Assembly (NCBI RefSeq): GCF_000718775.1
Contig: NZ_JOCB01000016.1
Location: 1-64,000 of the forward strand
DNA: 64,000 bases
Source of the DNA: Streptomyces sp. NRRL S-31
GTDB lineage: Bacteria > Actinomycetota > Actinomycetes > Streptomycetales > Streptomycetaceae
Reading direction: 5' to 3'
Positions 7,111 through 16,859 of the stretch are shown here, one piece after another. The notes beneath the pieces are model-generated. The model had not been told where the DNA came from and did not search any database. It saw only the letters and a program-made list of their open reading frames with translations. The position numbers were made by a program, and so were the translations under genes. Position 1 is the first letter of the stretch; each line of letters starts with the position of its first letter.

Positions 7111-8127
7111 ATGGACTCACAGCTCGCGATCCGGGCTCGCGGGATCACCAAGTGTTTCGGCGACGTCGTCGCGCTCGACGGCGTCGACCTGGATGTGGCA
7201 CCGGGGGAGACGCACGGTCTCGTCGGGCCGAACGGTGCCGGCAAGACGACGCTGCTCGGCCTGCTGCTGGGCCTGGCCGTGGCCGACGGCGGCAGTCTGG
7301 AGATCCTCGGCAGGCCGGTGGGCCGGGCGTTCGAGGGCCCCGGCGGGGTGGCCGGATTCGTGGACGGTCCGGGGCTGTACCCCTCGCTCACCGCCCGGCG
7401 GAACCTCGCCGCGCTCGTCGCCCTGCGCGGCGGTGACACGCGGTCGGCGGCGATCGACGACGCGCTCGGGGAGGTCGGCCTCACGGACGTCGCCGACGAT
7501 CGCGTCCGCGGCTTCTCCCTGGGCATGCGCCAACGGCTCGGCCTCGCCGCGGCCCTGCTCACCGGGCCGCGGCTGCTCGTCCTGGACGAGCCCTCCAACG
7601 GCCTGGACCCGGCCGGCAAGAAGCACGTACACGGTGTCCTCACCCGGCTCGCGCGGCAGGGAACCGCCGTCGTGCTGTCGAGCCACCGCATGGACGACGT
7701 GGAGGCGCTCTGCTCCGACGTCACCCTCCTCGCGACCGGACGGGTCGTCTTCTCCGGGCCGCTGGCCGAGTTGGCCGACGAGAACCGTGAACTCGACTAC
7801 CGGCTCGTCACCTCCGATCCGGTACGAGCACGCCGGCTGGCCGACGACACGCCCGCGATCCACGTGGCCGACGACACCGCGGGATGCCAGGGAGGCGAGG
7901 CGCTCGTGGTGCGCGCGCTGGTGCCCGCCCTCGACGACCTGGTGGCACGGCTCGTCCACGCGGGCATCGCACTGCGCGAACTGACCCCGGTCGTCTCCCC
8001 GTTGGAGGCGGCGTTCCTCGCGCTGACCGAGCCGGCAACGGCCCGCGTCCCCGGTGTACGGCAGACGGGGGACGGCACCGCCGGTGCGCGGCAGACCGAC
8101 GTCCAGCGGCAGGAGGCCGTTTCATGA
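7111..8127 (+). CDS. ABC transporter ATP-binding protein
   Basis: 338 residues. Walker A is GPNGAGKTTLLG, the signature is FSLGMRQRLGLAAAL, Walker B is LLVLDEPSNGLDPAGK, and the switch His is in VVLSSHRMDDVEAL. The C-terminal extension is that of drug- and bacteriocin-resistance type exporter ATPases (CcmA/DrrA-like). A ribosome site GAAGAAGGGG precedes the ATG. The stop overlaps the permease start by ATGA, so the two are translated together. It energises efflux or membrane-stress relief; the substrate cannot be read from sequence. Confidence 0.92.
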   Translation: MDSQLAIRARGITKCFGDVVALDGVDLDVAPGETHGLVGPNGAGKTTLLGLLLGLAVADGGSLEILGRPVGRAFEGPGGVAGFVDGPGLYPSLTARRNLAALVALRGGDTRSAAIDDALGEVGLTDVADDRVRGFSLGMRQRLGLAAALLTGPRLLVLDEPSNGLDPAGKKHVHGVLTRLARQGTAVVLSSHRMDDVEALCSDVTLLATGRVVFSGPLAELADENRELDYRLVTSDPVRARRLADDTPAIHVADDTAGCQGGEALVVRALVPALDDLVARLVHAGIALRELTPVVSPLEAAFLALTEPATARVPGVRQTGDGTAGARQTDVQRQEAVS

Positions 8128-9500
8128 CCGCGACCGTGACCCCGGCCGCCGTAGCCGATCCCGGGCACGGCACCGGTTCAGGCCGTGTCTCAGTTGCCCG
8201 AGGCTACCGCTTCGAGGTGGTCAAGCTCGTCTCGCAATGGCGCATCCGCCTGCTGGTCCTCGCCTGCTGGATCGCGCCCGCGCTCTTCGTGGCCGGAGTC
8301 ACCCGGCAGGGCACGCTGCCCACGGACACCCTCTTCGGCCGCTGGATGCACGCCACCGGCTGGGCCGGGCCGCTGGTGACGCTCGGCTTCGCCGGCACCT
8401 GGGCGCTTCCGCTGCTCACCTCCGTGGTCGCCGGCGATGTGTTCGCCGCCGAGGACCGGCTCGGCACCTGGCGCCACCTGCTCGTCGTCGTGCGCTCGCC
8501 CCGGCGGGTCTTCGCGGCGAAGGCGCTGGCCGGCCTCACCGTCGTCCTGCTGCTCGTGGCCGGGCTGGTCGCCTCCAGCACGGCCGGCGGGCTGCTGACC
8601 GTCGGCGACCAGCCGCTGGTCGGCCTCGACGGCCGGCTGCTCGCGCCGGGGGACGCGGCGGTGAGGGTCCTCCTCGCCTGGGCCTGCGTGCTCGCCCCCA
8701 CCCTGGCCCTCGGCGGGATCGGGCTCCTCGGGTCGGTCGCACTGGGGCGTTCCCCGATGGGGCTGCTGCTGCCCGCGCTCGTCGCGCTGGCGATGCAACT
8801 CGCCCAGATGCTGCCGCTCCCCGTCGCCGTACGCCTCGCCCTGCCCGGCGACGCCTTCATCGACTGGAAGGGGCTGTTCACCAGCCCGGCGCAGCTCACT
8901 CCGCTCCTGATCGGCATCGCCGTCAGCCTGCTGTGGGCCGTGACCGCGACGGCGCTGGCCCATGTCCTCTTCCTGCGACGCGACTTCACCAACCCCACCG
9001 ACGACGGCTCGGCGCGCCGCGCGGTCACCGCCGGTGCCCTGCCGCTCGCGGGGCTGCTCGGCGCGACGGTCGCGGTCTTGGCGGCGACGACCACGGCCAC
9101 CGGCTCCGGGATCGAGCAGACCCGGGTGGAGCACTCCCTCGCCACGGAGTTCGCCCATCTGTACCGCATGCAGACCCGGCAGCTGCACCGCCCCGCCGTC
9201 ACGGAGGCGCGGCTGGGGACCGCGGCGGCGTGCACCAAGGCCGGCGTCGGGGACGGCGCCCAGGGGCCGGGCAACGACTGGCGGTGCGTCGTCTCCTGGC
9301 ACCTGCCGGGCGCCACGGCCACCGGATCGGCCGTCTACCAGCTCGACATCACGGCAGACGGGCGGTTCGTCGCCGACGGCGACGGACCGAAGGAAGTGAA
9401 CGGCTACTTCCTGGTGCGCACTCCGACAGGCGACGCACCGAACCCGCTGTGGCAGTTCGACGGCAACGTCGCCCTGCTCTCCACCTCCCCGAAGGGATGA
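8124..9500 (+). CDS. ABC transporter permease with extracytoplasmic C-terminal domain
   Basis: 458 residues from the ATG that overlaps the ATPase stop. About six hydrophobic segments occupy residues 30-330 (for example IRLLVLACWIAPALFVAGV and VVLLLVAGLVASSTAGG), as in ABC-2 permeases. After the last membrane segment (GLLGATVAVLAATTTA) there is a soluble tail of about 120 residues with two cysteines (AACTK, WRCVVSW), probably outside the cell and disulfide-bonded. That tail is unusual for ABC-2 permeases. Four bases separate this stop from the next start. Confidence 0.88.
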   Translation: MTATVTPAAVADPGHGTGSGRVSVARGYRFEVVKLVSQWRIRLLVLACWIAPALFVAGVTRQGTLPTDTLFGRWMHATGWAGPLVTLGFAGTWALPLLTSVVAGDVFAAEDRLGTWRHLLVVVRSPRRVFAAKALAGLTVVLLLVAGLVASSTAGGLLTVGDQPLVGLDGRLLAPGDAAVRVLLAWACVLAPTLALGGIGLLGSVALGRSPMGLLLPALVALAMQLAQMLPLPVAVRLALPGDAFIDWKGLFTSPAQLTPLLIGIAVSLLWAVTATALAHVLFLRRDFTNPTDDGSARRAVTAGALPLAGLLGATVAVLAATTTATGSGIEQTRVEHSLATEFAHLYRMQTRQLHRPAVTEARLGTAAACTKAGVGDGAQGPGNDWRCVVSWHLPGATATGSAVYQLDITADGRFVADGDGPKEVNGYFLVRTPTGDAPNPLWQFDGNVALLSTSPKG

Positions 9501-9504
9501 CGCC

Positions 9505-12255
9505 ATGCAGATAACGCGCCGCCGCCGGCCGGCCGAGAAGGAGTACCACGTCCTGCTCGGCAGACGGGTCAGCCGCCGGGCGACCCTGGTCACGGCATGT
9601 ATCGCCACGGCCGCCCTGGCCACCGGCACCGCCCTCGCCGACACCCGCCACTTCGGCACCGACCAGGTCGGGCAGGTCACCGACAAGGGACAGGTCGTCG
9701 CCGCCGACCAGTACCTCGCCCCGTACGGCGACCGCCTCGTCATCGACGACGGCAAGATCATGTCGTCGACGGTCAGCCCGGACGGCGGCCACCTCGCCGC
9801 CTCGGTCGCCGACGGCGACGCCGCGCTGGTCGTGGTGGACCTGGCGACCGGGCGGGTGAAGCAGCGCGTGGGCACCTCCGCCGTGGACGACCAGCGGATC
9901 GGCAGCGGCGCCGTCGGGCAGGAAGGCCCGACGTACTCACCCGACGGCAAGCAGCTGTGGCTGGGCCAGACCGGCGGCTACACCAGGTTCACGGTGCACG
10001 AGGACGGGACCCTCGCCGACCCGGTCACCGTCAGGATCCCGGCCGACGGCGGCAAGCACGCCCTGGCCGCCGCCGCGGTGTTCTCGGCCGACGGCGCCAC
10101 CGTGTACGCCGCGGTCAACGGCCAGAACCGGGTCGTCGCCATCGACGCGGCGACCGGCACCGTCCAGCGGAGCTGGACGGTCGGCAACGCCCCGCGCGGC
10201 ATGGCCCGGGTCGGTGACAAGCTCTACGTCGGCAACGAGGGCGGACGGCCCGCGAAGGCCGGCGAGTCCACGCTCAACTCCTACGGGACCCAGGTGCCGG
10301 CCGACTCCGGGACCGGTGCCACCACCACCGGCACGGTCAGCGTCATCGACCTGGCCGACCCCTCCGGCGCCGTCGGGACCGTCGACGTCGGACTGCACCC
10401 GACCGCGGTGTACGCGCGGCGCGGCGCGGTGTTCGTCACCGACACCGCGGACAACGACGTGTCGGTCATCGACACCGCCAACGACAAGGTCGTACAGACC
10501 ATCTCCACCCAGCCGTGGCCCGAGGCATCGATCGGCTACGAGCCCGACGCCGTCGCGCTCACCGACGACGGCCGGCTGCTGGTGACGCTCGGCCGCGCCA
10601 ACGCCGTCGCCGTCTACCGCTACACCTCCCCGCAGGAGCCGGTCAGCTACGTCGGCCTCCTCCCGACGGACTACTTCCCCGCCGAGGTCGCCGCCACGGG
10701 CAACGAGGTGGTCGTCTCCCACACCCGCGGCATCGACGCGCGCCGCCCGGCGAGCACCGGCCACGGCACCCACGACACGACCTCCAGCCTGACGCGGTTC
10801 ACCCTGCCCAGTGACCGGGTCATCCGCTCCCGGACCGCCGACGTCTTCCGCCAGAACGGCTGGACCGCCGGCTCGGTAACGCTGGCCGAGGGCAGGAGCC
10901 ACGCGAAGCCGCAGCCGGTCCCGCGGCGGATCGGCGACCCGTCGACCATCAAGCACGTCTTCCTCATCGTCAAGGAGAACCGCACCTACGACCAGGTCTT
11001 CGGGGACGTCGCCGAGGGCGACGGCGACCCCTCGCTGACCCAGTTCGGCGCGAACGTCACACCGAACCAGCACGCGCTGGCGGAGCGGTTCGGGCTGTAC
11101 GACAACACCTACGACATCGGCACCAACTCCGCCGAGGGCCACAACTGGCTGATGCAGGCCGACAATCCGGAGTACACGGAGTCCTCGGCCGGCGAGTACG
11201 CGCGCAGCTACGACACCGAGGACGACGCCCTCGGCCACCAGAAGTCGGGCTTCCTGTGGACGGGCGCCCAGGCCGCCGGCAGATCCGTGCGCGACTTCGG
11301 CGAGTTCCAGCAGTTCCTGACCAAGCCCGCCGGGGCGAGCTGGCAGAACCTGTACTGCGATGCCAGGAACATGGCCGCGACCGGGCAGGGCACCGCCTAC
11401 CCGCTGAACTCGTCGTCGCCGATCCCGTCGCTCAACAGCGTGTCGGTGCCCGGCTTCCCGAAGTTCGACACCAGCGTCCCGGACGTCTACCGCGAGCAGA
11501 TCTGGAAGCGGGACTTCGAGAAGAACGGCCCGGCGAACCTGAACATGTTCTGGCTCTCCAGCGACCACACCGGTGGTCCGGCGAGCCCGGCGGCCCAGGT
11601 CGCCGACAACGACCTCGCGACCGGCAGGATCGTCGACGAGATCTCGCACAGCCCGTACTGGAAGGACTCCGCGATCTTCGTCGTGGAGGACGACTCCCAG
11701 GCGGGCCTGGACCACGTCGACGGCCACCGCGCCCCGGTCCAGATCATCAGCCCCTGGGCCCGGCGCGGTGTCGTGGACCACCACTACTACTCGCAGATCA
11801 CGTTGATCCGCACCATCGAGCAGATCCTCGGGATCCACCCGATGAACCAGAAGGACAGCGCGGCCACCCCGATGCGGGGCGTGTTCACCCGGCACCCGGA
11901 CTACACGCCGTTCACCGCGCTGCCCAACCGGACCCCGCTCACCGACGGCCTGAAGACCCCGCCGTCCTGCGGTGTGGACACCCCGGCCGCGCAGGACCCC
12001 AAGGCGGCGGCCGTGCCCGCGGCGAAGGTGCCGGCGGACAAGAAGTCCCTCGCGGCCGAGTGGGACACCTGGAAGTCCCGGCAGCGTCTGACCGGACCGC
12101 ACGCCGTCCCCGACTTCGCCAACCCGGCGCAGATGAACCACCTCACCTGGTACCAGACGCACAACTGGACGCGGCCGTACCCCGGTGAGAAGAGGATCTA
12201 CGCGCCGAACGACGTGCCCGGCGCCTACATCCCGTCGCCGGAGTCCGACGGCTGA
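9505..12255 (+). CDS. Secreted YncE-like beta-propeller / alkaline phosphatase-superfamily phosphoesterase
   Basis: 916 residues. The N-terminus has twin arginines and a hydrophobic stretch ([16 protein letters not shown]) typical of export. Residues about 60-430 form a YVTN/YncE propeller with repeated motifs such as [13 protein letters not shown]. Residues about 460-850 are an alkaline-phosphatase-fold phosphoesterase with [19 protein letters not shown] (metal and nucleophile region) and [18 protein letters not shown] (metal-binding Asp and His). This fusion is common in actinobacteria and is related to non-specific phospholipase C. It is transcribed with the ABC exporter (gap 4 bases), so surface function or phosphate scavenging together with the exporter is likely. 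Confidence 0.88.
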   Translation: MQITRRRRPAEKEYHVLLGRRVSRRATLVTACIATAALATGTALADTRHFGTDQVGQVTDKGQVVAADQYLAPYGDRLVIDDGKIMSSTVSPDGGHLAASVADGDAALVVVDLATGRVKQRVGTSAVDDQRIGSGAVGQEGPTYSPDGKQLWLGQTGGYTRFTVHEDGTLADPVTVRIPADGGKHALAAAAVFSADGATVYAAVNGQNRVVAIDAATGTVQRSWTVGNAPRGMARVGDKLYVGNEGGRPAKAGESTLNSYGTQVPADSGTGATTTGTVSVIDLADPSGAVGTVDVGLHPTAVYARRGAVFVTDTADNDVSVIDTANDKVVQTISTQPWPEASIGYEPDAVALTDDGRLLVTLGRANAVAVYRYTSPQEPVSYVGLLPTDYFPAEVAATGNEVVVSHTRGIDARRPASTGHGTHDTTSSLTRFTLPSDRVIRSRTADVFRQNGWTAGSVTLAEGRSHAKPQPVPRRIGDPSTIKHVFLIVKENRTYDQVFGDVAEGDGDPSLTQFGANVTPNQHALAERFGLYDNTYDIGTNSAEGHNWLMQADNPEYTESSAGEYARSYDTEDDALGHQKSGFLWTGAQAAGRSVRDFGEFQQFLTKPAGASWQNLYCDARNMAATGQGTAYPLNSSSPIPSLNSVSVPGFPKFDTSVPDVYREQIWKRDFEKNGPANLNMFWLSSDHTGGPASPAAQVADNDLATGRIVDEISHSPYWKDSAIFVVEDDSQAGLDHVDGHRAPVQIISPWARRGVVDHHYYSQITLIRTIEQILGIHPMNQKDSAATPMRGVFTRHPDYTPFTALPNRTPLTDGLKTPPSCGVDTPAAQDPKAAAVPAAKVPADKKSLAAEWDTWKSRQRLTGPHAVPDFANPAQMNHLTWYQTHNWTRPYPGEKRIYAPNDVPGAYIPSPESDG

Positions 12256-12472
12256 CATGGCCCGCACCCGGCGAGAACTCCTGGCAGGCGCCCGCCCGCC
12301 AGGGGTTTCCGCCTTCCGCCTCCCGGTCGAGGAACACCGGCGACGGGCGGGAATGCGCCACCGCCCGGTGGTGTTGATACGAGCGTCTGACATGACCGAG
12401 TCAATGCAGAACCGGTCGAAGCGGTCGGTCCGGTCGACCGACGCGGAGGATGTCGGACGGAAGGAGTCCCTC

Positions 12473-12637
12473 ATGGCACGCGGCACCACACGGCCCGTCG
12501 TCAGGCTGAAGTCGACGGCCGGTACCGGGGTCACCTACGTGACCCGCAAGAACCGTTCGAACGACGCCGACCGGCTGGCCCTGCGCAAGTACGACCCGGT
12601 GGCCGGCGGACACGTCCTGTTCCGCGAAGAACGCTGA
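12473..12637 (+). CDS. rpmG: Ribosomal protein bL33, zinc-free paralogue
   Basis: 54 residues, [19 protein letters not shown] followed by [16 protein letters not shown] and a KYDPV motif typical of L33. All four zinc-ligand cysteines are absent, so this is the C-minus form. AAGGAG lies 6-7 bases before the ATG. It heads a three-gene set with L31 and L36 of the same zinc-free kind. Such sets are normally induced under zinc starvation and replace the zinc-binding versions. I see no typical Zur box (TGAAAATGATTTTCA-like) in the 217 bases upstream. Confidence 0.92.
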   Translation: MARGTTRPVVRLKSTAGTGVTYVTRKNRSNDADRLALRKYDPVAGGHVLFREER

Positions 12638-12701
12638 CCAACGCTCGCTGACCCCCGCCTCCGCCGATCCGCGGCGGAGGCCCCGCAAGGAGGCACCACC
12701 C

Positions 12702-12959
12702 ATGAGGCATGACATCCACCCCGTCTCCCGCCCCGTCGTCTTCCGCGACCGCGCGGCCGGTTTCCAGCTGCTCACCCGCTCCACCCTCGACGCCCGCGAG
12801 ACGGTCGAGTGGGAGGACGGGGCCACGTACCCGGTCGTCGACGTGGACGTCTCGTCGGCGAGCCACCCGTTCTACACCGGCACCTCGCGGGTGATGGACA
12901 CCGCGGGCCGGGTGGAGCGCTTCGAGCGGCGCTACGGCCGCGGAGCCGCCCGCCGCTGA
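12702..12959 (+). CDS. rpmE2: Ribosomal protein bL31, type B
   Basis: 85 residues, [16 protein letters not shown] then [20 protein letters not shown] and [20 protein letters not shown], the type B pattern without a CxxC pair. AAGGAGG sits 7 bases before the ATG. It follows L33 by 64 bases and precedes L36 by 46 bases on the same strand. Type B L31 substitutes for zinc-binding L31 on the large subunit when zinc is scarce. Confidence 0.94.
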   Translation: MRHDIHPVSRPVVFRDRAAGFQLLTRSTLDARETVEWEDGATYPVVDVDVSSASHPFYTGTSRVMDTAGRVERFERRYGRGAARR

Positions 12960-13005
12960 CGACCCGGACCCACCAGCCCAGTCGACCCACCCGAAGGAGA
13001 CCGCC

Positions 13006-13128
13006 ATGAAGGTACGCAAGTCGCTGCGCTCGCTGAAGGCCAAGCCCGGCGCACAGGTGGTGCGCCGGCGGGGTGTGACCTTCGTGATCAACAAGAAGGA
13101 CCCCCGCTTCAAGGCCCGCCAGGGCTGA
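13006..13128 (+). CDS. rpmJ: Ribosomal protein bL36, zinc-free paralogue
   Basis: 40 residues: [19 protein letters not shown], then [18 protein letters not shown]. The Cys/His zinc ligands of standard L36 are missing. GAAGGAG lies 6-8 bases before the ATG. It is the last gene of the zinc-free ribosomal set and is followed by a strong hairpin. The other usual members of such sets (S14, S18, L28 paralogues) are not in this window. Confidence 0.92.
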   Translation: MKVRKSLRSLKAKPGAQVVRRRGVTFVINKKDPRFKARQG

Positions 13129-13150
13129 CGACCGGCCTCACCGCACACCC

Positions 13151-13182
13151 GGGCCCGGCACCGCACGCGGGGTGCCGGGCCC
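13151..13182. terminator. Bidirectional terminator between L36 and chitinase genes
   Basis: Perfect 12-bp stem GGGCCCGGCACC / GGTGCCGGGCCC with an 8-base loop, in the gap between two convergent genes. Confidence 0.75.
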
Positions 13183-13246
13183 CGTGGTACCGGGCGGTCC
13201 GCCGTCCGCCCGGGTTCCGTGCGCGGCGCCGAGCGCCGCGGTCCCG

Positions 13247-15616
13247 CTACCTCAGTCCGTCGTTCAGCGCGGTCATCAGCTGACCGTTCGGCGTGTCGCC
13301 GGACATCTCCCAGACGAAGCCGCCCAGCAGCCCCTTGGACTTGATCCAGGCGGTCTTCTTCCCGATCGACCAGGCGTCGTCGAACGTCCACCACTGGCCG
13401 CCGGGACCGGTGTAGCCGTAAGTCGAGACGGACTGCTCGTCATGGCGGACGGTCATGGACGGGAAGCTGGTGATCAGGTTGTGGTAACCGCGCACCCCGG
13501 CCTCGGTGTCGAACTGGCCGGGCGCCGCGCCCCCCGCGTCCTGCCACTCACCGGCGACCCCGCCGTCGGTCACGCCCTGCCAGCCGCGCCCGTAGAACGG
13601 GAAGCCCACCGTCAGCTTGCGGGGGTTGACCCCGGCGTCGAGATACACCTTGATCGCGTTCTCGACGCTGAAGTGGAAGGGGTACGGGTCCTGCGCGTCG
13701 GCGTACAGATTGGACCCCTGCCCGGTGCGCTTGGGCTCCCAGGAGTTGTCGCTGCCGGCGCCGTGGAAGTCGTACCCCTGTACGTTGGCGTAGTCGAGGG
13801 AGTCGAAGATCCGGCTCAGGTCCCAGCCGGCGGAGATCTTCGCCGGGTCGGCCGGGGTGAACGCGGTCAGCAGCCGGTGCGCGCCGCCGAGCGCGTCGAG
13901 CTGCTTGCGGAACTCGGCGAGCAGCGCGGTCAGATCGGCCTTGTCCTGGGCGCCGTAGTGGTTGCCCGGGTGGCCTTCGGAGCCGGGCCACTCCCAGTCG
14001 ATGTCGATGCCGTCGAAGATCCCGGCGCCCGTGCCCGGGCCGCCCGCGCCGTTGTAGACGGGCAGATCACCCTTGATCCACACATCGATGCAGGACTTGA
14101 CGAACTTCTCCCGGGAGGCCTGCGTGGCCGCGGCGTCCGAGAAGAACTTCGAGTACGTCCAGCCGCCGAGCGACACCACGACCCTCAGCTTCGGGTACTT
14201 CGCCTTGAGCTTCTTCAACTGGTTGAAGTTGCCCCGGAGTTTGCCCCAGCCGTCGTCCGCGACCCCGTCCACCGACTGGGCGGCCGACATGGGACGCGCG
14301 TAGTCGGCGTCCGCGTCACCCGCGCCGGTCCCCTCGTCGGGGTCCTGCGGGTTGGCGGAGACGCCCTTGGTCACGCCCGCCTGGCAGGTCAGGTTGACCG
14401 GGTCGAGGTTCTCGAAGGAGTAGTTGATCACGTCGAGCTTGGCCGCGGCGCCCGAGGTGTCCAGGTTCTTCACGAAGTACTGCCGCCCGTAGATGCCCCA
14501 CTGCGCGAAGTAGCCCACCTTGAGCTGCTTGCCCTGCCCGGCCACGTCGTCCGTGGTGGCGGTCACCGCGTTCGACGCCGGTGACGCGTTGTCGGCGGTG
14601 TCCCTCGCCCTGACGGTGAGGGTGTAGGCGGTGGCGGGGGAGAGGCCGTCGACGGAGACCGCCGTGGTGTCCGCGCCGACGGACTTCACCAGCGTGCCGC
14701 CGCGGTACACGTCGTAGGCGGCCACGCCCACGTTGTCGGTGGACTTGTCCCAGGCCAGGTCGACGCTGGAGGCCGTCCTGCCGGTGGTGCGCAGATTGCC
14801 GGGCGCGGTCGGCGGGGTCGGGTCGGTCGCCGGATCGACGGTCTTGACGGTCAACGGGGCGCTCGCCGGTCCCACGTTCCCGCGCGTGTCCTTGGCGCGC
14901 ACAGTGAACGTGTAGCCCGTCGCCGGGGTGAGGCCGGTGGCGGTGGCCGAGGTGCCGGTCGCGGTGGCCACGGTGGCCGAGCCGCTGAGCACCTCGTAGG
15001 AGGCCACGCTGTGGTCGCCGCCCTGAGCTGCGGCCCAGCTCAGCGCGACCGAGTGCGCCGTGACCGCGGTCGCCTCCGGCGCGCCGGGCGCGGTCGGCGG
15101 GACGTCGGGGGTGCCGTCGCACTTGTCGCCGTTGACGGTGCAGCCCGTCGGGGCGCCGATCGGCCCGTTGGCGATGAACCAGTAGCTGTACGGCTCGGTG
15201 CTGCCGCCGGCCGGGACGCCGGCGTTGTAGTGGGCGTTCTTCACGCTCACGTGCCGCCCGGAGACGGTCGCGTCACCGTTGTAGTGGCCGGTCACCGAGA
15301 CCCCGGCCGGCAGGTCGAACTCCAGGCTCCAGCCGCTGACGGCGGCCGATCCGCTGTTGCGGACGACGTAGGTGCCCTTCCACCAGGAGCCGTTGTCCTG
15401 GGCGGTGAACGCCGCCGTCAGCGTCCCGGTCGCGTGGGCGGGCGCGGCGAGCGCGGTGAGCAGGGCGAACGGCAGGAGCAGCGCGGTGCCCAGGGCCGTG
15501 CCCCACAGCCGGAGGCGGACACCGCGACGCCGGGCGCCGGGTCCGGGGCTGCCCGAGGGCGCTCCGGAGGGGTTTCCCCGAGACGGTGTGAGCGGTGGTC
15601 TGCGCAGGTGGAACAT
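13247..15616 (-). CDS. Secreted GH18 chitinase with CBM2 and two FnIII domains
   Basis: 789 residues. A long signal region ends at about residue 62 (AAPAHA before TGTLTAAF). A family 2 carbohydrate-binding module follows (about 63-165, with SGWSLEFDLPAGVSVTGHYN), then two fibronectin III domains (about 170-350, each introduced by PPTAPG-type linkers) and a GH18 catalytic domain to the end. The catalytic motif is DGIDIDWEWP (DxxDxDxE), with RVVVSLGGWTYSKFF as the upstream SxGG motif. It degrades chitin outside the cell by retention with substrate assistance. The ribosome site is GGGAGAG. Its promoter carries a DasR-like box, so induction by chitin breakdown products is expected. Confidence 0.95.
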   Translation of the reverse strand: MFHLRRPPLTPSRGNPSGAPSGSPGPGARRRGVRLRLWGTALGTALLLPFALLTALAAPAHATGTLTAAFTAQDNGSWWKGTYVVRNSGSAAVSGWSLEFDLPAGVSVTGHYNGDATVSGRHVSVKNAHYNAGVPAGGSTEPYSYWFIANGPIGAPTGCTVNGDKCDGTPDVPPTAPGAPEATAVTAHSVALSWAAAQGGDHSVASYEVLSGSATVATATGTSATATGLTPATGYTFTVRAKDTRGNVGPASAPLTVKTVDPATDPTPPTAPGNLRTTGRTASSVDLAWDKSTDNVGVAAYDVYRGGTLVKSVGADTTAVSVDGLSPATAYTLTVRARDTADNASPASNAVTATTDDVAGQGKQLKVGYFAQWGIYGRQYFVKNLDTSGAAAKLDVINYSFENLDPVNLTCQAGVTKGVSANPQDPDEGTGAGDADADYARPMSAAQSVDGVADDGWGKLRGNFNQLKKLKAKYPKLRVVVSLGGWTYSKFFSDAAATQASREKFVKSCIDVWIKGDLPVYNGAGGPGTGAGIFDGIDIDWEWPGSEGHPGNHYGAQDKADLTALLAEFRKQLDALGGAHRLLTAFTPADPAKISAGWDLSRIFDSLDYANVQGYDFHGAGSDNSWEPKRTGQGSNLYADAQDPYPFHFSVENAIKVYLDAGVNPRKLTVGFPFYGRGWQGVTDGGVAGEWQDAGGAAPGQFDTEAGVRGYHNLITSFPSMTVRHDEQSVSTYGYTGPGGQWWTFDDAWSIGKKTAWIKSKGLLGGFVWEMSGDTPNGQLMTALNDGLR

Positions 15617-15691
15617 GGCTCTCCCTGTTGTCGTGGGGTGGTACAGGGGTGAGGTGAACCGTGCGTGCGCGTTGCCGGACCGAGCGCTCAC

Positions 15692-15720
15692 AACGTAGAA
15701 GGTCTGGACCAATGCGTCAA
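15692..15720 (-). promoter_or_regulatory. Chitinase promoter with DasR-responsive element in the spacer
   Basis: On the minus strand TTGACG (-35, 15715-15720) and TACGTT (-10, 15692-15697) are exactly 17 bases apart. The spacer contains TGGTCCAGACCT, the streptomycete chitinase repeat, embedded in ATTGGTCCAGACCTTC, close to the DasR consensus ACTGGTCTAGACCACT. Binding of DasR here would block RNA polymerase directly. About 76 bases separate the -10 from the chitinase start codon. Confidence 0.8.
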
Positions 15721-16036
15721 CGGGTGCGATGCCGAGCGGCGCGCCCACCACCGCCGACGGACGGCCGTGCGGGCGCTCTGCCGGTGGCTGTCGGTCCGGT
15801 GCCGGCGGGCTCCGGCACCTTTCGGGAGGTCCCCTCCTCCCCGCTGAACACCGCGCACGGGGGCTCCGGCGCCATGACCGGCGAACACGCCGCGGTGAGC
15901 GCACCCCGCCGGCCCCCGGGCGGCCGGGACCCGACGCCCGCGCGAGTGCCCCGCCGGGCTGTCGGCGTGCGCCGCCGCGGCCACCGCTGCCGAGACCGGC
16001 GTGGCCCTCGCCGCTCGGACGAAGGCACCCGCGAGG
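15721..16036. other. Gene-free gap with one hairpin
   Basis: No supportable gene in these 316 bases. At 15798-15819 there is a perfect 8-bp stem GGTGCCGG / CCGGCACC with a 6-base loop followed by TTT on the plus strand. It may insulate the chitinase promoter from the nitroreductase transcript that comes from the right. Confidence 0.4.
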
Positions 16037-16723
16037 TCAGGGCGTGGCCGGGATCTCGGCGGTCGCCTCCGCCAGTGACTTGCGTGCCAGGTCCGGGACT
16101 TCGCAGTCGGCCGCGGCGTAGCCGATGGGGAAGAGGATGCAGGGCCGTTCGTTGCCGGGCCGTTCGCAGATCTCGGTGAGGAAGCCCATCGGGTTGGGCG
16201 TGTGGGTCAGGGTGCTCAGCCCCATCGCGTGCAGGGCGGCGATGAAGAGACCGCAGGCGATGCCCACGCTCTCGTTCACGTAGTAGTTCTTGCGCAGCGA
16301 ACCGTCCGGCATCGCGGTGCTCTTCTCGGCGAAGCAGACGACGATCCACGGCACGACGTCGAGGTAGCCCTTGTCCGCACTGGTCTCCAGGCGGGCGAGC
16401 GCCGCGCGCCACTCGGGCGGGATGCGTCCGCCCTCGTAATTGACCTGCTCCTCCGCCTCGGCGGCGACCCGGATGCGGTGCTTGGTCTCGGCGTCGCCGA
16501 TCACGGCGAACCTCCACGGCTGGAGGTGCGCCCCGGAGGGGGCGGTGTTCGCCGCGGCGATGGCGAGGTCGACACATGTGCGCGGGACCGGCTCGTCACT
16601 GAAGGACCGCACGCTGCGCCGGCGGTCGAGGAACGACACGAAGTCCTTCCCGCGCCGGACCGCCTCGGCCTCGTCGTACCGGTCGGGCCGGTAAGGGACG
16701 AACGGGTGGGTGTGCTGCCTCAC
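16037..16723 (-). CDS. Nitroreductase-family flavoprotein (iodotyrosine-dehalogenase-like branch)
   Basis: 228 residues from GTG at 16723 with GAGGAG 6 bases ahead; a longer in-frame reading has no ribosome site. The FMN-binding stretch is DRRRSVRSFSDEPVPR, then NTAPSGAHLQPWRFAVIGD, the signature of the FMN-dependent nitroreductase/iodotyrosine deiodinase branch. The C-terminal half has TLTHTPNPMGFL and ERPCILFPIGY. It likely reduces or dehalogenates an aromatic or quinone compound using NAD(P)H. It is transcribed divergently from an Lrp/AsnC regulator, which probably controls it. Confidence 0.87.
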   Translation of the reverse strand: MRQHTHPFVPYRPDRYDEAEAVRRGKDFVSFLDRRRSVRSFSDEPVPRTCVDLAIAAANTAPSGAHLQPWRFAVIGDAETKHRIRVAAEAEEQVNYEGGRIPPEWRAALARLETSADKGYLDVVPWIVVCFAEKSTAMPDGSLRKNYYVNESVGIACGLFIAALHAMGLSTLTHTPNPMGFLTEICERPGNERPCILFPIGYAAADCEVPDLARKSLAEATAEIPATP

Positions 16724-16859
16724 GACTTCTCCTCGTGGACCGGGAGTCCACAGCGTGAGCCACTCACAGACGAATAGGCAACAGACCCTCCACCACATTG
16801 ATAATCTGACAAGGAATGAGGCGTAGGAGTGCCTCCCAGGTCGCAGATCGGCAGGTGCG
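16724..16859. promoter_or_regulatory. Divergent promoter region, nitroreductase / Lrp-type regulator
   Basis: 136 bases with a local AT-rich core (ATTGATAATCTGACAAGG, 16798-16815). The palindrome-like ATTGATAAT is of the kind Lrp-family proteins favour. Position between a regulator and a divergent enzyme gene suggests autoregulation plus target control; no exact site can be defined by eye. Confidence 0.4.

Noticed and set aside
12256..12472. Zur box ahead of the zinc-free ribosomal genes
   Set aside because: Looked for TGAAAATGATTTTCA-like sequence; nothing close is present, and the short dyad CCACC/GGTGG is not a Zur site.
9937..12534. 865-residue minus-strand open frame
   Set aside because: Lies opposite the propeller/phosphatase gene, whose motifs are unmistakable; the frame is a by-product of high GC.
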